Of a stretch of 64,000 bases of DNA, positions 13,525-27,900 are shown one piece after another; the stretch's first letter is position 1; each line of letters opens with the position of its first letter. A program made the translations under genes and the position numbers. The notes below the pieces were generated by a model. That model saw only the letters and a program-made list of their open reading frames with translations. It was not told where the DNA came from and ran no database searches. This DNA comes from Scylla paramamosain (Eukaryota; Arthropoda; Malacostraca; Decapoda; Portunidae), in contig NC_087171.1 of assembly GCF_035594125.1 (NCBI RefSeq), positions 19,184,267 through 19,248,266 of the forward strand. The letters run 5' to 3'.

Positions 13525-14591
13525 CTCTCGCTCGCTCGCTCTCGATCTCGACCTGCCCTTAATGTATAAAAAATTAACAGTGTTTGTAGGGCAAGCACGA
13601 ATGAAGGAAGCCTGGTAGTGTCTGTGCTGCAAAGGCCTCCCACACTGTGGCACACGCTGGTGACGCTGCATCAATACAACTTCCTGGAAAGCCTTACGCC
13701 GCCTGGATGCGCTGGGTGTTGTAAGTCCTCGTCCATGTACACCAACTGCTAAAAAATAAATCCAGTATATTCCTAATAGAAAAAAGATTTTCACAATATT
13801 CACACGAGATATTTCAACGGAAGAGAAAATGGAGCGTCGATTTCAATGTTTTTTTCTTTAGTGTAATTTATCCGATGAGTGACGTCAAGAAAAGATCGTA
13901 TGATAAGTAAAATGAAAATTCCTAACATTTCAGAAATCCGCTTCATCGTCACCAAATTGCTCGTACTTCTTAAGCTTATCAACAGACGACGGTGCTCCCA
14001 TTTTGATAACAACTAGTGCATGCGAATATTAAGAACATCTCTCAGTGTATTATATTGTTAAGTTTCTTTGATTTTTTTGCATTGAGTAAAAAAGAAAACG
14101 CCATGGAATATGCGAATCACACCATGACAGCCGCAGTGGTGGGCAGATGAAAGTGTCGACACAAGCCGAAAGGCCACACATTCACCATCAGTATGAGAAC
14201 CACTTGGAAGGATTTAAAATTTGTTTGAAATAAACGCCGCGTGAGAAACTTGAGTAAAGTGAAATAGCTTTAGGAAATGAGGCTTCAGGCAAAAAGAAAA
14301 GAAAATAAAAAATACAGGCGTGGTGGTGGTAATTAGATTATTTCAGGGAAGGAGTAAAAATAAAACGAAAAAAAGTTTGATGTTGGGGTAAGAGCGTGCA
14401 TGGCGGTGAAGGCAAGTGTGGCTGTGACTGGTGATGACAGGCATTCAGGAAGAGAGCCTGGAGCACAGTGGTGAATACAAGAATTGAGTAAGGAAGGGAG
14501 TGCGTACAGACACTGATGAAACGAGTGAGGGATGAGTGAAGTGTGTCTTGTTGATGTTTAGTAAGCGAGTGAATGTAGCAGGTGTTGCCTC

Positions 14592-14601
14592 GTGTGTGTG
14601 T

Positions 14602-14654
<53 letters not shown>
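14592..14654. repeat. (GT)n microsatellite
   Basis: GT run with one TATG interruption. A shorter GT run lies at 15070-15091. Confidence 0.93.
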
Positions 14655-14656
<2 letters not shown>

Positions 14657-15327
14657 TGTGATCAGTATTGCCTGCCTCGTGTTTGACATCCGTTCCATAT
14701 TCATTAGTCTTAATTAAAGGCAACACAGGAATTAATGAGGGAACTTTTGTAGCAGAGAAAGATGAGTATTTGAAAAACATATATTTAATTACGGGTGAAT
14801 TCCTGCCTCGCGAAAAATGAAAACTACAAGGTGAGAGGAATTTCAGTCTTTTCCTTTCTCCTTTTCTAATTTTTTTCCTCTCATTTCTTTTCTCTTTCCT
14901 CTTACCATCCTCATTCCGTCTTTCCACCTTCTTTACCATCTTTTATTTCTTCGTAGTGTTTGTCCTTTCCTTGTTTCCTTCGCTCCCACGCTGCCTCGTC
15001 CCCCCAACACCCACTACTAAGCTGCTTCTCCGTTTGTTACGATGACTTTTACTTTGTTCCCAGCTCCGATGTGTGTGTGTGTGTGTGTGTGCTTTACTTT
15101 TGGTCTTTGGAAACACATATATACACTCCACAAGCCCCGAAAGTTTGAATACAATGTCTTATTTTTACTCCTTTTTTTTTTTTTTTCTGTCCCCGGGTTG
15201 AAGTTTTGTTTCCCTTAAGCCGGCGATCCTCTCAGGCGCCGCGAGGACTTAAAAATAGAAGTTTTGTTGTGAGGGTTTGCTGTACGTCGATTGTTTTTCA
15301 CCGCCGAAGGCAACAAGACGTGTAGCG

Positions 15328-15453
15328 ATGGTGGAGGAGCTGGAAATTACACAACAGTATGTTTGCCCTAGGTGCTCGCATCGTGGAAATTATTATTGTG
15401 TGAGGATCGTGTGTCAAGTGTGTCAGAAAAAAAAAAAAAGAAAGAAAACGTGA
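15328..15453 (+). other. Small open frame with zinc-ligand-like cysteine spacing (41 codons)
   Basis: The frame from ATG at 15328 to TGA at 15451-15453 gives a 41-residue peptide. Its core reads CPRCSHRGNYYC followed by VRIVCQVCQ and a lysine/arginine-rich end. The pattern CxxC-x7-C-x4-CxxC resembles a treble-clef or zinc-ribbon type site. It lies deep in the TBC1D30-like intron. No splice sites, promoter or known family could be assigned. The lysine run comes from an A-rich tract. It is probably a chance frame and is recorded only for the cysteine spacing. Confidence 0.15.
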
Positions 15454-17177
15454 AAATTAAACACATGGAACTTTTATTTGAAGTGATGCTATTGAAGAGA
15501 CGCAAGTAAGCTTCCATGCATCATTTAAACACTTCTATACACAAGCAGCTTCTAGGAAAGATTATTATATGCATAAGTATTACGTAGTTGGTATCGTTCA
15601 TCACTGCAGCAGTCGAGACAATGGACACATGGTCCATTCACCTGTTCATGTCCCCCGTCTCTATTTGCTGTTATTCTGTTCATCATACTTATATAGAAGT
15701 TAATCAGTCTTCAATCTTTCATCCCATCCACTCGTAAGCTCTGAAACTCTCTGCCTGTTTCTGTTTTTTCCCCCGTGCACGCCGCCTTTACAGCCTCCCA
15801 TAGGCCGCCTCGTGTCAGGGAAGCACGCACCACGGCAGGAAATAAAAAGACTACACCAAGCGTCCGGCATTTCATAAGCGCGTGCATGCCTCAGTCAGTC
15901 AGTTTGGCCGGCTGACTGACGCGGTGTGGTTTATAATTATGTTTTTGTGGTCTGTTTGTGTAGATATTTGGGTGACGTGGTCTGTGTGTTTGGGTGCATT
16001 GGATCATCTGTTTATTTTGCTGGCTGGTTTGCTGGTTTGTTGTTGTTTTCGTAGCTGGCGGGATCTGTCATGCTTTGATAGTCTATCTCGCCGATTTAGT
16101 TAGCAGGCTGGACGTTACCTCTCTCTCATTAAGCCGTGGTACTATAGCCCGAGAGTTAACAGGACGAGGTGCCGTTAAATGGTAAGTAAATAAAACCGAA
16201 AGCATGTTTATGGAGGGAGGTAAAAGTTGACAGTTTACATTGATAGCGTACAGTAAAGACGTAGTGTTCATGAGACCTGGGTTCTGATGCTGCCATTGTT
16301 GAGCCATATCAGTCAACGGTTTTGTATCACCTACGTACACATCTACTGACCACTGATCTTAATTCAGTTTTCCTTTACAACTTCTCCCTGCGCCGTCGTC
16401 TGCGCCTCGCTTTGATGTCGCTTTCACTTATTTATTTATTTATTTCTCGTTGTAAGAGGAGCACTGGCCAAGGACAACAAAAGAGCGAAAAAAGCCCACT
16501 AAGGTGCCAGTCCCAAAAGAAAGATCAAAAGGGTCATCCAAAATTGGAGAATAAGTGTCTTGAGTAAAATTAAAGAGAAGTAATAAGAGAGAACAATAAT
16601 AATGTGTTTCTCAAATCATTATTCATGAAAGACGTCAGAGGTATCAGTCACTCTAGGCCGGCGTGGACGTCATACTGTTTACCTGAATACGGGTCTTGTT
16701 TTCCTTCTCCGTAAGCCTGTTACGTTTCACCAAAAGCTGCGAGATGGAGGTGGTTCTTTCACCGTTGATCAAAGGGTGAATGGCAGTCAGTGAAGTCCGA
16801 TGTTTGTCTCTCGCCACACGAACTCCCTACCTTCTATAACAAGGTTCTCGACCAGCTAATGTTTTTTTTTTTTCCTTTCCTCTTTGAAACAGACTAATAA
16901 GCTCCCGCCATCTCACTGATTCTGGATGCCTGAGAAAATGTGTATTGTTAATTATAATCATTCTTTTGCCTTAATTGAACTAGCGCCGCACGAACGTAAC
17001 CAGCTGTCATTTTTTTTTTTTTTTCCCTTCGCGGAGACTTTTTTGTTTCGTATGTTTTCATCGGCCCCATAAAGCATCGAATTCAGCTGAATGTATTTTC
17101 TACGTTTACTTTTTTTTTTTTCTGGGTGGGGAGGGGGGACTCCAGTGACGGGATTCGACGTGGTGCGTAGGAAGAAA

Positions 17178-17179
<2 letters not shown>

Positions 17180-17249
<70 letters not shown>

Positions 17250-17293
17250 CATAGAGGGGTCCCTTTTCAGACTAAGGATTATTAACAGTCGTG

Positions 17294-17360
<67 letters not shown>
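17180..17360. repeat. (GA)n and (GT)n microsatellites
   Basis: GA at 17180-17244 and GT at 17294-17360. Confidence 0.95.
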
Positions 17361-17362
<2 letters not shown>

Positions 17363-19248
17363 TTCACATAAGTCATGAGCAAGGAAGAACACCCTCAAAA
17401 GAGACTCCAAGGTAAACTATCCAGTCAGATCTGAGGAAGGTGTTCGTACACTATGAAGGCCTGGTACTTACAGTCAGCTGTGTCTTAGAGGAGGGTCAGC
17501 ATTCAGAGGCCTAGGTAGCGAAGATGAGTGTCACGGTCAGGTTCACCTCAGTGGTTTATACTTTGTATATACTTGTACGTACATACATCATGTAAGCACC
17601 GTCAAGTTGCCTTTTGTAGTATATTGCTGCTTTGTGTCAGTTTGCTTTCCCATCTTCCTCCTCCCCTTTTCAACCACCGACTTCCTTCCCTTCCTCCTTC
17701 CCGTGCTCGTAAAAGCTAAAGAGCAAGTCGCCTTTCATCAAGACTTCCAAGTTAAGGTTGTCCTCAAAGTGGCCGAGACTCCAGTCACGGCGAGCAAACG
17801 CTAACTCGTCTTTCTGGTGTTTGGTTGCAATTGAAGCCAGTTAATTAGGTGTTCCTTCCCTTAATTTAAAGAGAAACAGAGTACGTGATTTGCGTCCATG
17901 CTTACAATTAAACATATATATTCCCACGAGCTGATTTAGGTGTTACAGACATGCAGACAAGGGCAAAGGTCACACTTCTCGTCCCTCGTGGAGGTGATGC
18001 CCTTGTGTTATCCCAGACCCTCAGGCAGGACCATCACTCCTCCATAAGCCTCCTTCTCTTCCCGTCGCAACTTTAAAGCAAAGTTGGTGCAGCCTTTGAT
18101 CAAGTGTCTAGACCTTCGTATTTCATCTCCCAGACAATTCTCGCCTCACAGTTTGACGCTGAGAATGTCTAGTCACTTTAGTGGGTTGGCAGACTCGCGG
18201 AGGGCGGGCAACAACATGAAAAAAACTACGAGTAAGGTAGATCAGTATTTTTTTTTTTTTTTATAATCATTATTGACAATCCAGCATACTCGCTGCCGGT
18301 TTAGTGGTGGTTGTCTCAGCAGTGTGGCGTGGTAGTGTTGTGCTATGAGTGACCAATCTTGTCCAGCCGCTTCCTTCATCGTCTCTCCCAGCTGTTATCC
18401 TCAGGAGGAGGTAAGAACACTCAAGGTCTGTTTCTTAATGATGTATACAAAAGTAGAGGTAGCAGCAGCAGCAGCAGCAGCAGCAAAACAATAACACGTA
18501 TAATATGATATCTACTGTACAATTCAGTATAATATAGTTCACAGTAATCGGGTATGCAACTCTGCATCTCACGCTCGGTTCTCCACCAGAAATATATACC
18601 CGCCTCGCATGATTATTTTTCCTCTTCCTTCTCTGCGGATATCGACAGGGATCAAAAGGAGTGTCACATGTTCGGCGGGAGACTAGCTGTTGCTCTCCCT
18701 CCTCGAATTTTGCTCCCTGCTGCAGGCATGCTCGTACTGTCCTGCACCCATGGAGGTATGAAAGGCTGCACCACTCCGCCTGATCCACGCCCTCACTCCT
18801 TATCGTCACCTTGACCAGCGAGCTCCTCCAGAACTTAAGGATTTCCTGAGCTTTCTTAAGTGGAGAGTTTCATGAACCTTGCTGGATTTGCACTTTCATT
18901 TCTTTCTTTTCCTTTACCTGTCACATGTATAGTGAAACTGAATGTATTCTATATATTCATCTGTTTGTCTCGTGACGGTCGATACGGAACAGGAATAAAG
19001 TCACATGCATCACTCTTTGCAAGACATAAAAAAAAAAAATCAGAACTTCTTTTGACCGTCCTGTGTTTAGAAATCGTCTTTTTTCTAATACTAAGACAGC
19101 AACGTCCACTGATATAAGATCAACACTCGCATGCCCTTCAACTATCCCTATGAGAGAGCAAAACGTTTCAGAGTACTGCCTCAGTATTCTGTTTTCCCGT
19201 GTGTGAAGATCGTCCTTTTTCTAATATCTACGAACTGTCCCCCACCAG

Positions 19249-19354
19249 ACGTATCCTGGAGGTACATTCGGCGGACGAGTTCTACACCGTGATGGGTTTA
19301 CTGACTCGAGAGATGCTGAGCACAGGCCTGATGGACGCCAACAAGCTGGTGCAG
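19249..19354 (+). CDS. TBC1D30: TBC1D30-like Rab GAP, exon just after the TBC core
   Basis: The acceptor is CCCCCACCAG and the donor is CAG|GTCAGT. Two bases from the previous exon plus the first base here form an arginine codon. The reading continues RILEVHSADEFYTVMGLLTR, then EMLSTGLMDANKLVQ. The human counterpart has TADEFYSTMGRLTQEML at the same place, which makes this a confident orthologous exon. Outgoing phase is 0. A (CT)n run starts only about 24 nt after the donor. Confidence 0.93.
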
Positions 19355-20955
<1,601 letters not shown>

Positions 20956-21172
20956 ACAGTGGTAGGCATGGCCCCCTTCCCCTTCCCTGGTCTGGCAGAT
21001 CTGCGGGACAAGTACACCTACAACATCACACCGTGGACGCAGTCGGTGTCGTCTGTGGCCAAGCGGGGACTTCGCCTCTTCTATTCTGACGACGACGATG
21101 ATGATAATGATGAGGATAACCAGACCATTGCTGTTGCCACTGCTTTTGGTCTGTCCGGCATCTTCAGAAAGA
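20956..21172 (+). CDS. TBC1D30: TBC1D30-like Rab GAP, exon with MAPFPFP motif and Asp-rich stretch
   Basis: The acceptor is CTCCACACAG and the donor is AGA|GTAAGT. It reads TVVGMAPFPFPGLADLRDKY and TYNITPWTQSVSS in frame, against human MAPFPFPQLAELREKYTYNIT. Later it carries an aspartate-rich stretch, YSDDDDDDNDEDNQ, at the place where human TBC1D30 has an acidic DSDEENDPDDEDA segment. That segment is therefore conserved in character. Incoming phase is 0 and outgoing phase is 1. Confidence 0.94.
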
Positions 21173-21387
21173 GTAAGTACATGTGTGTGTGTGTGTTCTT
21201 ACATATATTCAGGAAGAAATATTATATCTAGTACAATTACAATCGGGTGTAAGGAAGCATCATGCTCGTGTTATTTGTCAGGGATACTTCTTGTGTTGAT
21301 GGAAAGATGCTATATTGCAATTTCAGGAAAGTTTATTAAAGCTTTATCAGCTCTAGTACATAATAACACAGTCTTTTTTTTCTGTAG

Positions 21388-21497
<110 letters not shown>

Positions 21498-21695
21498 TTG
21501 TGCTCAACATTTCATTAATAGTGAACTTAAATTAACTTGGCTTATCCTCCCTTTTTTATTTTATTTTTATTTTTTTTTATTTATTTATTTATTTTTTTTT
21601 TTTTTTACACTGTCTCAGCAGCCACAGCTTTCTCCTTCTGCTCCATTCTTGTGTCCAGTGTTACTGTGCTCCCTCAGTATATTATACCAAATATG

Positions 21696-21796
<101 letters not shown>

Positions 21797-21959
21797 ACCT
21801 CCTCACATAATTTTCTCCACTATCATACCATATACTACCTCTTTACATCACACCCCGCTCATAATTCTTCACACCATTCTCACACCAGTCTCTTCCATCC
21901 TCCCCTCCACACCATCTTCTTGTCGTTGATTCACACCTCCCCTCTCTCCTCGTTCCCAG

Positions 21960-22166
21960 CTGCCGAAATTAACCGTGGCTCATCACCTGTTGGGGGAGGT
22001 GGCCCTGTCATGTCTCCTGGTGGTTTCCCTGCTGTGTCTACCCCACCCCCCCGCCTAGCCCATGAAGGAAGGGAGATCACTCGTCCCAACCTCGACATCT
22101 CTGCTCTCAAGAAACAATACGCCCGCCTGAGAGAGAGGCAGAAACAGGCTCACATCATTCTCACAG
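21960..22166 (+). CDS. TBC1D30: TBC1D30-like Rab GAP, exon with conserved ISALKKQYARLRERQKQ helix
   Basis: The acceptor is CTCGTTCCCAG and the donor is ACAG|GTCAGT. A Gly/Pro-rich linker is followed by DISALKKQYARLRERQKQAH. This matches human DINALKRQYSRIKKKQQQQVHQ, a basic, probably coiled-coil helix. Incoming and outgoing phases are both 1. Confidence 0.93.
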
Positions 22167-22954
22167 GTCAGTCTGTACTCTGCCTATGCACTCACTACTC
22201 AGCTTACCTCTCTCTGTATTCTTTAAGACTACATAAATACTTTTAAACCTGAAGGAGGACCCACCCATCTGCTATTATGAATATCAAAAGTTTTTAACAG
22301 AATTAACTTTATATTTATGCCATATGCTCTCTAAAGATTTTTAGAAACACTGATTCAAAATCTCATCCTTACAGCATCATACTAAGAACTACAGTTGCTT
22401 GACAAATCTTTATTCCTTGATATTTATAGCTGGAAATGTTGTGCAACAACATTTCCAGCTTTCATGAAATGAAAGAAGAAAGCTATGTTATCCATTGTAC
22501 AAGAAAACCCTCTCCATTATAAACACAGCTGCTTTTCCAGTCAAGTTAAATGATGGAAGAAATTTTGATTAAGGGAGAGACTAATGGGGGTCCTCTGCAA
22601 CCTAGAGGCAGTCAGCAGACATTACATGACCAAATGAAATTGGTCATTTCATTTGTAAATTAATGTGAATTGGTGTTTCAATGAAAACTCATAAACTTTT
22701 AAAGTTTTTTTTAGTAGGAAGGTCACAGGAAAATAGCAACTTTATTGCAATGAATTAATGTTCTCTTGCAATATCCATTAGATTAAGATTATTGAAGAGA
22801 GAAGACATAAAAACAGATGCATGATAATGAATGAGAGGTGTAAGTATATTATTAGGATTTGATGCCTGTTATGAGCTATTTAAGCATTGTTTATGTATAT
22901 TCTTGTTTCCTCTGAACAACAAACACAAGCCTCTAGCTGTGTCTTATTCTTCAG
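22167..22954. other. TBC1D30-like intron with a perfect hairpin
   Basis: AT-rich intron. The only notable structure is the perfect inverted repeat at 22428-22460, listed separately. Confidence 0.8.
22428..22460. repeat. Perfect inverted repeat, 15-bp arms, 3-nt loop
   Basis: AGCTGGAAATGTTGT at 22428-22442, loop GCA, then the exact reverse complement ACAACATTTCCAGCT at 22446-22460. It would form a stable hairpin in RNA or extruded DNA. The stem is short for an animal pre-miRNA. Confidence 0.9.
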
Positions 22955-23136
22955 CTTCCCAGCAGCGGGTGAGCTCCACCCTAGGCAGCGCAGGAATGGT
23001 TGGCACAGGCAGCAGTGGGCAGCGGGGCACACCACTCACCATGAACCATCTACTGCGGGGCAAGAAAGCACTGACCTCCAAAACAAAAAGGGTGGTACCA
23101 CAAGGTGTTATCCCTGTCATGAAGCCCAAGAAGAAA
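22955..23136 (+). CDS. TBC1D30: TBC1D30-like Rab GAP, exon with NHLLRGKK motif
   Basis: The acceptor is CTTATTCTTCAG and the donor is AAA|GTAAGT. It reads in frame through a Ser/Gly-rich part to PLTMNHLLRGKKALTSKTKR and VVPQGVIPVMKPKKK. Human TBC1D30 has VINHLLLGKKMKMTNRAAKN at this place. The segment is strongly basic. Incoming phase is 1 and outgoing phase is 0. Confidence 0.92.
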
Positions 23137-23224
23137 GTAAGTTTGGCCTCATCCTTTCTTTTGTATTGAAATGTTATAGTCACTTTGAATTAGCTAATAT
23201 TATATTTAAGAATATCAGAAAGAT

Positions 23225-23620
23225 TACAAGAAAGGATAGATATGGGTGAATATGTGGACTGTATCTATCTGGATTTTAAAAACCATTTGACAGAGTTCTC
23301 CACCAAAGATTAGTATGGAAATTACAACGTAATGGAGGAGTTCCAGAAAATGTGATAAAATAAAGATTTTCTGGAGGGAAAGAAAATGAGACCAATACCA
23401 TTTTTAATCTCTTTAAATGATATAATAAAAATATTGCTGAAGGTAGTTACATGAATACATTTGGTGATATAAGATATAAAGAACCTATAAAAGATATGAG
23501 AGAAATTATGAGTGTGTGAGTGAAGCAATAAATTATTGACAGATTTTAATACAGATAGGTGTTATGTCATCAAATTAACTAGAAATAAGAGAAATAGTAT
23601 CTTAGCAACAAAACCGTCAA
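23225..23620 (+). mobile_element. Degenerate non-LTR retrotransposon (LINE) reverse transcriptase fragment
   Basis: Within the intron, the frame VDCIYLDFKN shifts to FDRVLHQRLVWKLQRNGG and then shows a stop followed by DFLEGKKM-like residues. This is the recognisable order of non-LTR reverse transcriptases (VDvIYLDFxKAFDKVPHxxLlxKL, then DFLxGRkxR). Further on, traces resembling the thumb region (FNTDRCYVIKLTRNKRN, from about 23541) follow in the expected order. Several frameshifts and stops show the element is dead. Confidence 0.75.
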
Positions 23621-23891
23621 CACCTACAGAACATATTACAATAGTCTTGAGGGGAATACCAGTGACATTCATGTATAACAGAACTTATGTCACTGTCATC
23701 AAGTCCTCAAATATTTTCATGAAATTTGTCTGTAATGTATATATTTCAATTTCTGAATGTTATCTGATCAGCAATATTGAATTTTAGTGTACTTACATAT
23801 ATGTAATTAGATATATATGTATATCTAATATATATATAGTGTATATCTAATATCTATATGAAACTTGTTGATGTAGCTTGTCAATTTATAG

Positions 23892-24156
23892 GTAGAACGT
23901 AAGCTGAGTGATTCAAGCAGCAACCGGCCAGCACCTCAGCAGCCCTCAAAGCAGCATTTGTCAAACCAAGGCATCCCCCCTCATGCCCACTACCAGACCT
24001 TGAAGTGCCCTCCTGTCTCAGAGGGACCAAAAAAAATGGAGACCCTACACTGGAAGGACACTCCTAGGAGGGATCGCCGAGCATCTCTCCCATCAGGGGT
24101 CAAGCTTCTGGAGAATTCAAGCCCTCGAGGAGTACTGGACGTAGCAGTAGAAATGG
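23892..24156 (+). CDS. TBC1D30: TBC1D30-like Rab GAP, basic linker exon
   Basis: The acceptor is CAATTTATAG and the donor is ATGG|GTGAGT. The product is Ser/Gln/Pro-rich at first, then basic (HWKDTPRRDRRASLPSG), and ends VLDVAVEMG. The basic stretch may correspond to the human THIRVHKKNMPRTKSHPG region, but similarity is weak. Assignment rests on frame continuity (incoming phase 0, outgoing phase 1) and its place between better-supported exons. Confidence 0.88.
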
Positions 24157-24985
24157 GTGAGTTAGTTTGGCTTTATTCAAGCCATGTTGCAAACTCTTTA
24201 AAGCATATTTTATGTCTAATGACATAATAAAAAGTTTTCTTTCTAATGCTAGTCTGAGTAACTACTACAAGATTATCAGAAGCTTTAGATGCATCTAAGG
24301 TAGAGCTAGGGAACTCAGCTCACTTGTCATACAAGGACTACAGAAGCATTTGGTAAGACCTGCCTTGGCAAGCACATATAAGACTTGAAAATTCAATAAA
24401 TCTAGGAGTTTTTATTTTTTTCATAAAAAGCATATATTGATATGAAGTGCATCATAATAATACTATAAATTTTGAAGGACTATGGGATAGACAGAATATA
24501 AATGGCAGGACAGATACAAATTATTCATCATTGGTTTTCATCAGCTACTTGTCTGCCTGTATTGAGGTGATAGTGTTGGACAAGCTCCCATTGTGGTCAT
24601 TACATGCATGTTAGCACATGCTGAGTGGTGAACATTCTACTTCCCATTTGTGTACTCCATTAATTATTGCATCTGAATAATTTTGTAGACTTACAGTCTT
24701 TGAGGTTTCTTAGCATTCTTAATCATTTTGCACCATCTAGAATTTCTGAGATTAATTGTATGACTGGTAGTGACTCTGAACTTTTTAGACAGTTAGACGT
24801 TTTTATTTACTTCCTCTTTAGAGCTACAGATGATAACTTAGATATATTGTAAATGCATGTTTATTTATAAAATAAAGTAATTCTTTATGTGCTACATGAA
24901 ATACTGTACAAAACTATGCTGTTATATCAGCTTTATGGAATCTTCTTTGTTTCTTGTTACAAGTTTTCATTCTGTTTGCTCCCAG
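24157..24985. other. TBC1D30-like intron, nothing notable
   Basis: AT-rich sequence. No repeat, gene or structure was recognised apart from the acceptor TTGCTCCCAG at its end. Confidence 0.7.
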
Positions 24986-27900
24986 ATGATGATGAAGGTG
25001 ATGGTGACAGTGGCAGCAGCACATCTACTGAATTATGTGATGATGATGAAGAGGACAAACTAAGTGACCTTGATCCTGATACAACAACTGATCCTCGCCC
25101 TGCCACCACCTCCCCACGTCTTGAGACTGTCAAAGAAGACAGCTGTGTACCCTCAGAGGTTGAGGGCAGTGCTTCAAGGCAAGCAAAGGAAGATCAAAAC
25201 CTCAAACCAGTGTCTTACAGCTCCCCAACCTCAGATAAGCAGGGACCAGAAGTGTGTAGTGACCCAACTTTAGGCACAAACAATGTAGAATCACAAACAA
25301 AGGACATCAATCAAAATCAACCAAACACCCAGAAACTGAAAAGCAACCAACTCCATTCTGAAAATAAACTTTTGTTGAAATCCACCACAACAGAGACAAC
25401 CAAAAGTGATGATACCCTCCAGGGCTCATCTGTTATGAAAACGTCCAAGGACCAAGAGAACGAGACTCCTATGTGGGATTTAAAAGCAGGAATCCCTCTG
25501 GAGGATCTCCTTGCCAGGAAAAACTTAACAGCAGCTGAAATTATTGCTAGAATACCATTTCCAAGTGATGTTAGTTTCATGAAGAATGCCTCTGAACTAG
25601 CTGCTAAAAACAGTAGTGTCTGCCCAAAAACTGAAAGAAGTTGCTCTCCTTCCAGCAGCTTGCACAATGTTACACCTGAACGCTCACCAGTGGATAGTCC
25701 TCTTTTTAGAATACCTTCTCCAGAAGTGATTCATGAACCTTCTTTGACCACAAAGGCTTCTCCATGCACCTCGCCTTCCAAGTCACTCACTTTCTCCTCG
25801 TCACCATCACCAAGAGATTCTCCCGTCAACAAGGCCCCCAAAACACCTACCAGATCCTCCACAGCATCACCAACAGAGAATGAGAATTTTACAGGTTCTA
25901 TAAAGTGGTCACTTACAGGATTACCTCCTATTTCCTCCTCTGACATCATAATGGAGGCATCTCTTATCCCACCCAAATCTCCAAAGATCACAGTTGAAGA
26001 TGACAAAAGTAATGTTTTTGAAATATATGAGGGGTATTCTGGAACAGTAACTTCTGTGAAAGAGTTTGATGAAATTACAGAAGAAAACCTTAAAGTGATT
26101 GATTTGCCAGAAGAAAATACAACAAAGACACATATTCATCCCTCACTCTCTATGGATCAGTTAATTACTGTCAGTGAAGGTGAAAGTTGTGTGACTGAGA
26201 GTGATATCAATCTTGAAGAAAGAATTCGTGAAATTTTTGGGCAGGTTACCAGCCAAGATGAAGAAAGTGAAAGCATTATAAATTCTAAAGAAACAATGAA
26301 CAGAGATACTGTGACTGAAAACATTGATGAGGTTTCCATTATTAAATGCTCAACAAATGATAGTATAGAGTTTCCAGACTTTACTTTATTAAATAACTCA
26401 AAGCTGGAAGTAAAAAGTGATGAAGAATCTGACCCACTAACTCCAGAGGTGTCTGCATCAGAATCAGGATATTTGTGCCTTAATAAGATTGATGAGCAGT
26501 TGACATGTGTCTCAGAAGTGGGAAATTTTGATCAAAATAAAATGTGTGAAGAACCTCTTGCAGAAACTAAAGCTGCTGCTGATTCTCCATTAGTAAATGG
26601 AAATGAACTGGTGTCAGAAACATTATCTACTACTGAATCACCAATAGAAGAAAGAAATGAATTAGTTTTAGAAACATCTAACTCTGAATCCCCAGTTAAA
26701 AGTATACTAACTACAATTTCAGGCACTAGTTCTTGGCTTTCTGTTATGTGTATGAGTGTTTGTAAAGACGTAAATTTCTCACCAGCTGCAAGCTGTAGTA
26801 AATCTATAATGACAAACACCATCTGTGAGGATCAAAATAGGATTGTTAGTATGTCACCTGGTATGGAAGTGTTACCTGTATTTTCTTCAGTCTTTAACAT
26901 TACAAATACTACACTCTCACCTGCACAAGTTGAGTCACATTCCGAACTGTCAGTGCCAAGCAAGAGGGAGTCTCCAGAGCTCACTGTTAGTGAATCAGAG
27001 CTAATCCTGGAGAAGGAGGGGAGCAGTATTGAGCCACTAACTCTCATTGGTCTGAGTACTGTGTCTTGTGTAAGTCCTACAACGCCTAGCAGGTCATCCC
27101 CAAGGCTGCCATCTCTCTCACCTGTTCACCCTGAGGCAAGAATATCAGAATTCAGCCATGTGGGTTTTCAGAATGAACTATCCGAGTTTAGAAAGCAGCT
27201 CAATACAAGTTTCAAAATCTCACCTGTGGAAAGAGATGATGTAGTGTCTTTACTTATGGTAGACAAAGAAAAATATGGACAGAATTTCAAATTTGATTTG
27301 CCAACCTCATTATCTAATGAAGAACCCTCTTCACTATTTCCAAGTGAAAATTTTTCATCAGTCAAACTTTCAGTTGTTGATTCAGTTTCTTCACCTAAGA
27401 ATAAAACAGATGGTGAAGCTGTATCTTCCTCCTCACACACAGATGGGGTATCCCCAATATGTTTTACAGTGGGTACTGTTTCTCCCCTTAAAACAACACC
27501 AACCACAGACACGACTGTGACATTCTCCTTACTGACCAGCCAGGACATTTGCTGTTCTCTGGCTGGCTCTAATCTGAGAGGTTCTCTTCCTTTAAATCTG
27601 CTGTCTCAGGAAACTTTGGCTAATGTTATTAGTGATGACATCCCAGATCTAGAATCTTCTAATAACCAAGTGAAAGTTACCTTGCAAGAAAATTGCCAAG
27701 CTACATTAATAGAGGCATGCACTGAAATGACTGAAATTAAAAGTCCATTGAATGATTTCACTGTAGAAAGAGTTCTTCCTCCATTACCTTCACTTGAGGA
27801 AAGAATTTCAGCCATTCTTGGAACTAGTACAAAGATGCCACCATTGGTAACAGAATGTGATGATAAAACACCAGAGGAATCACAAACAGTGGCTGATAGA

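Noticed and set aside
13620..13740. Possible extra TBC1D30-like exon with a GTAAGT donor
   Set aside because: The flanking exons (ending 5413 and starting 19249) join without a gap against the human protein, and no frame here resembles the family.
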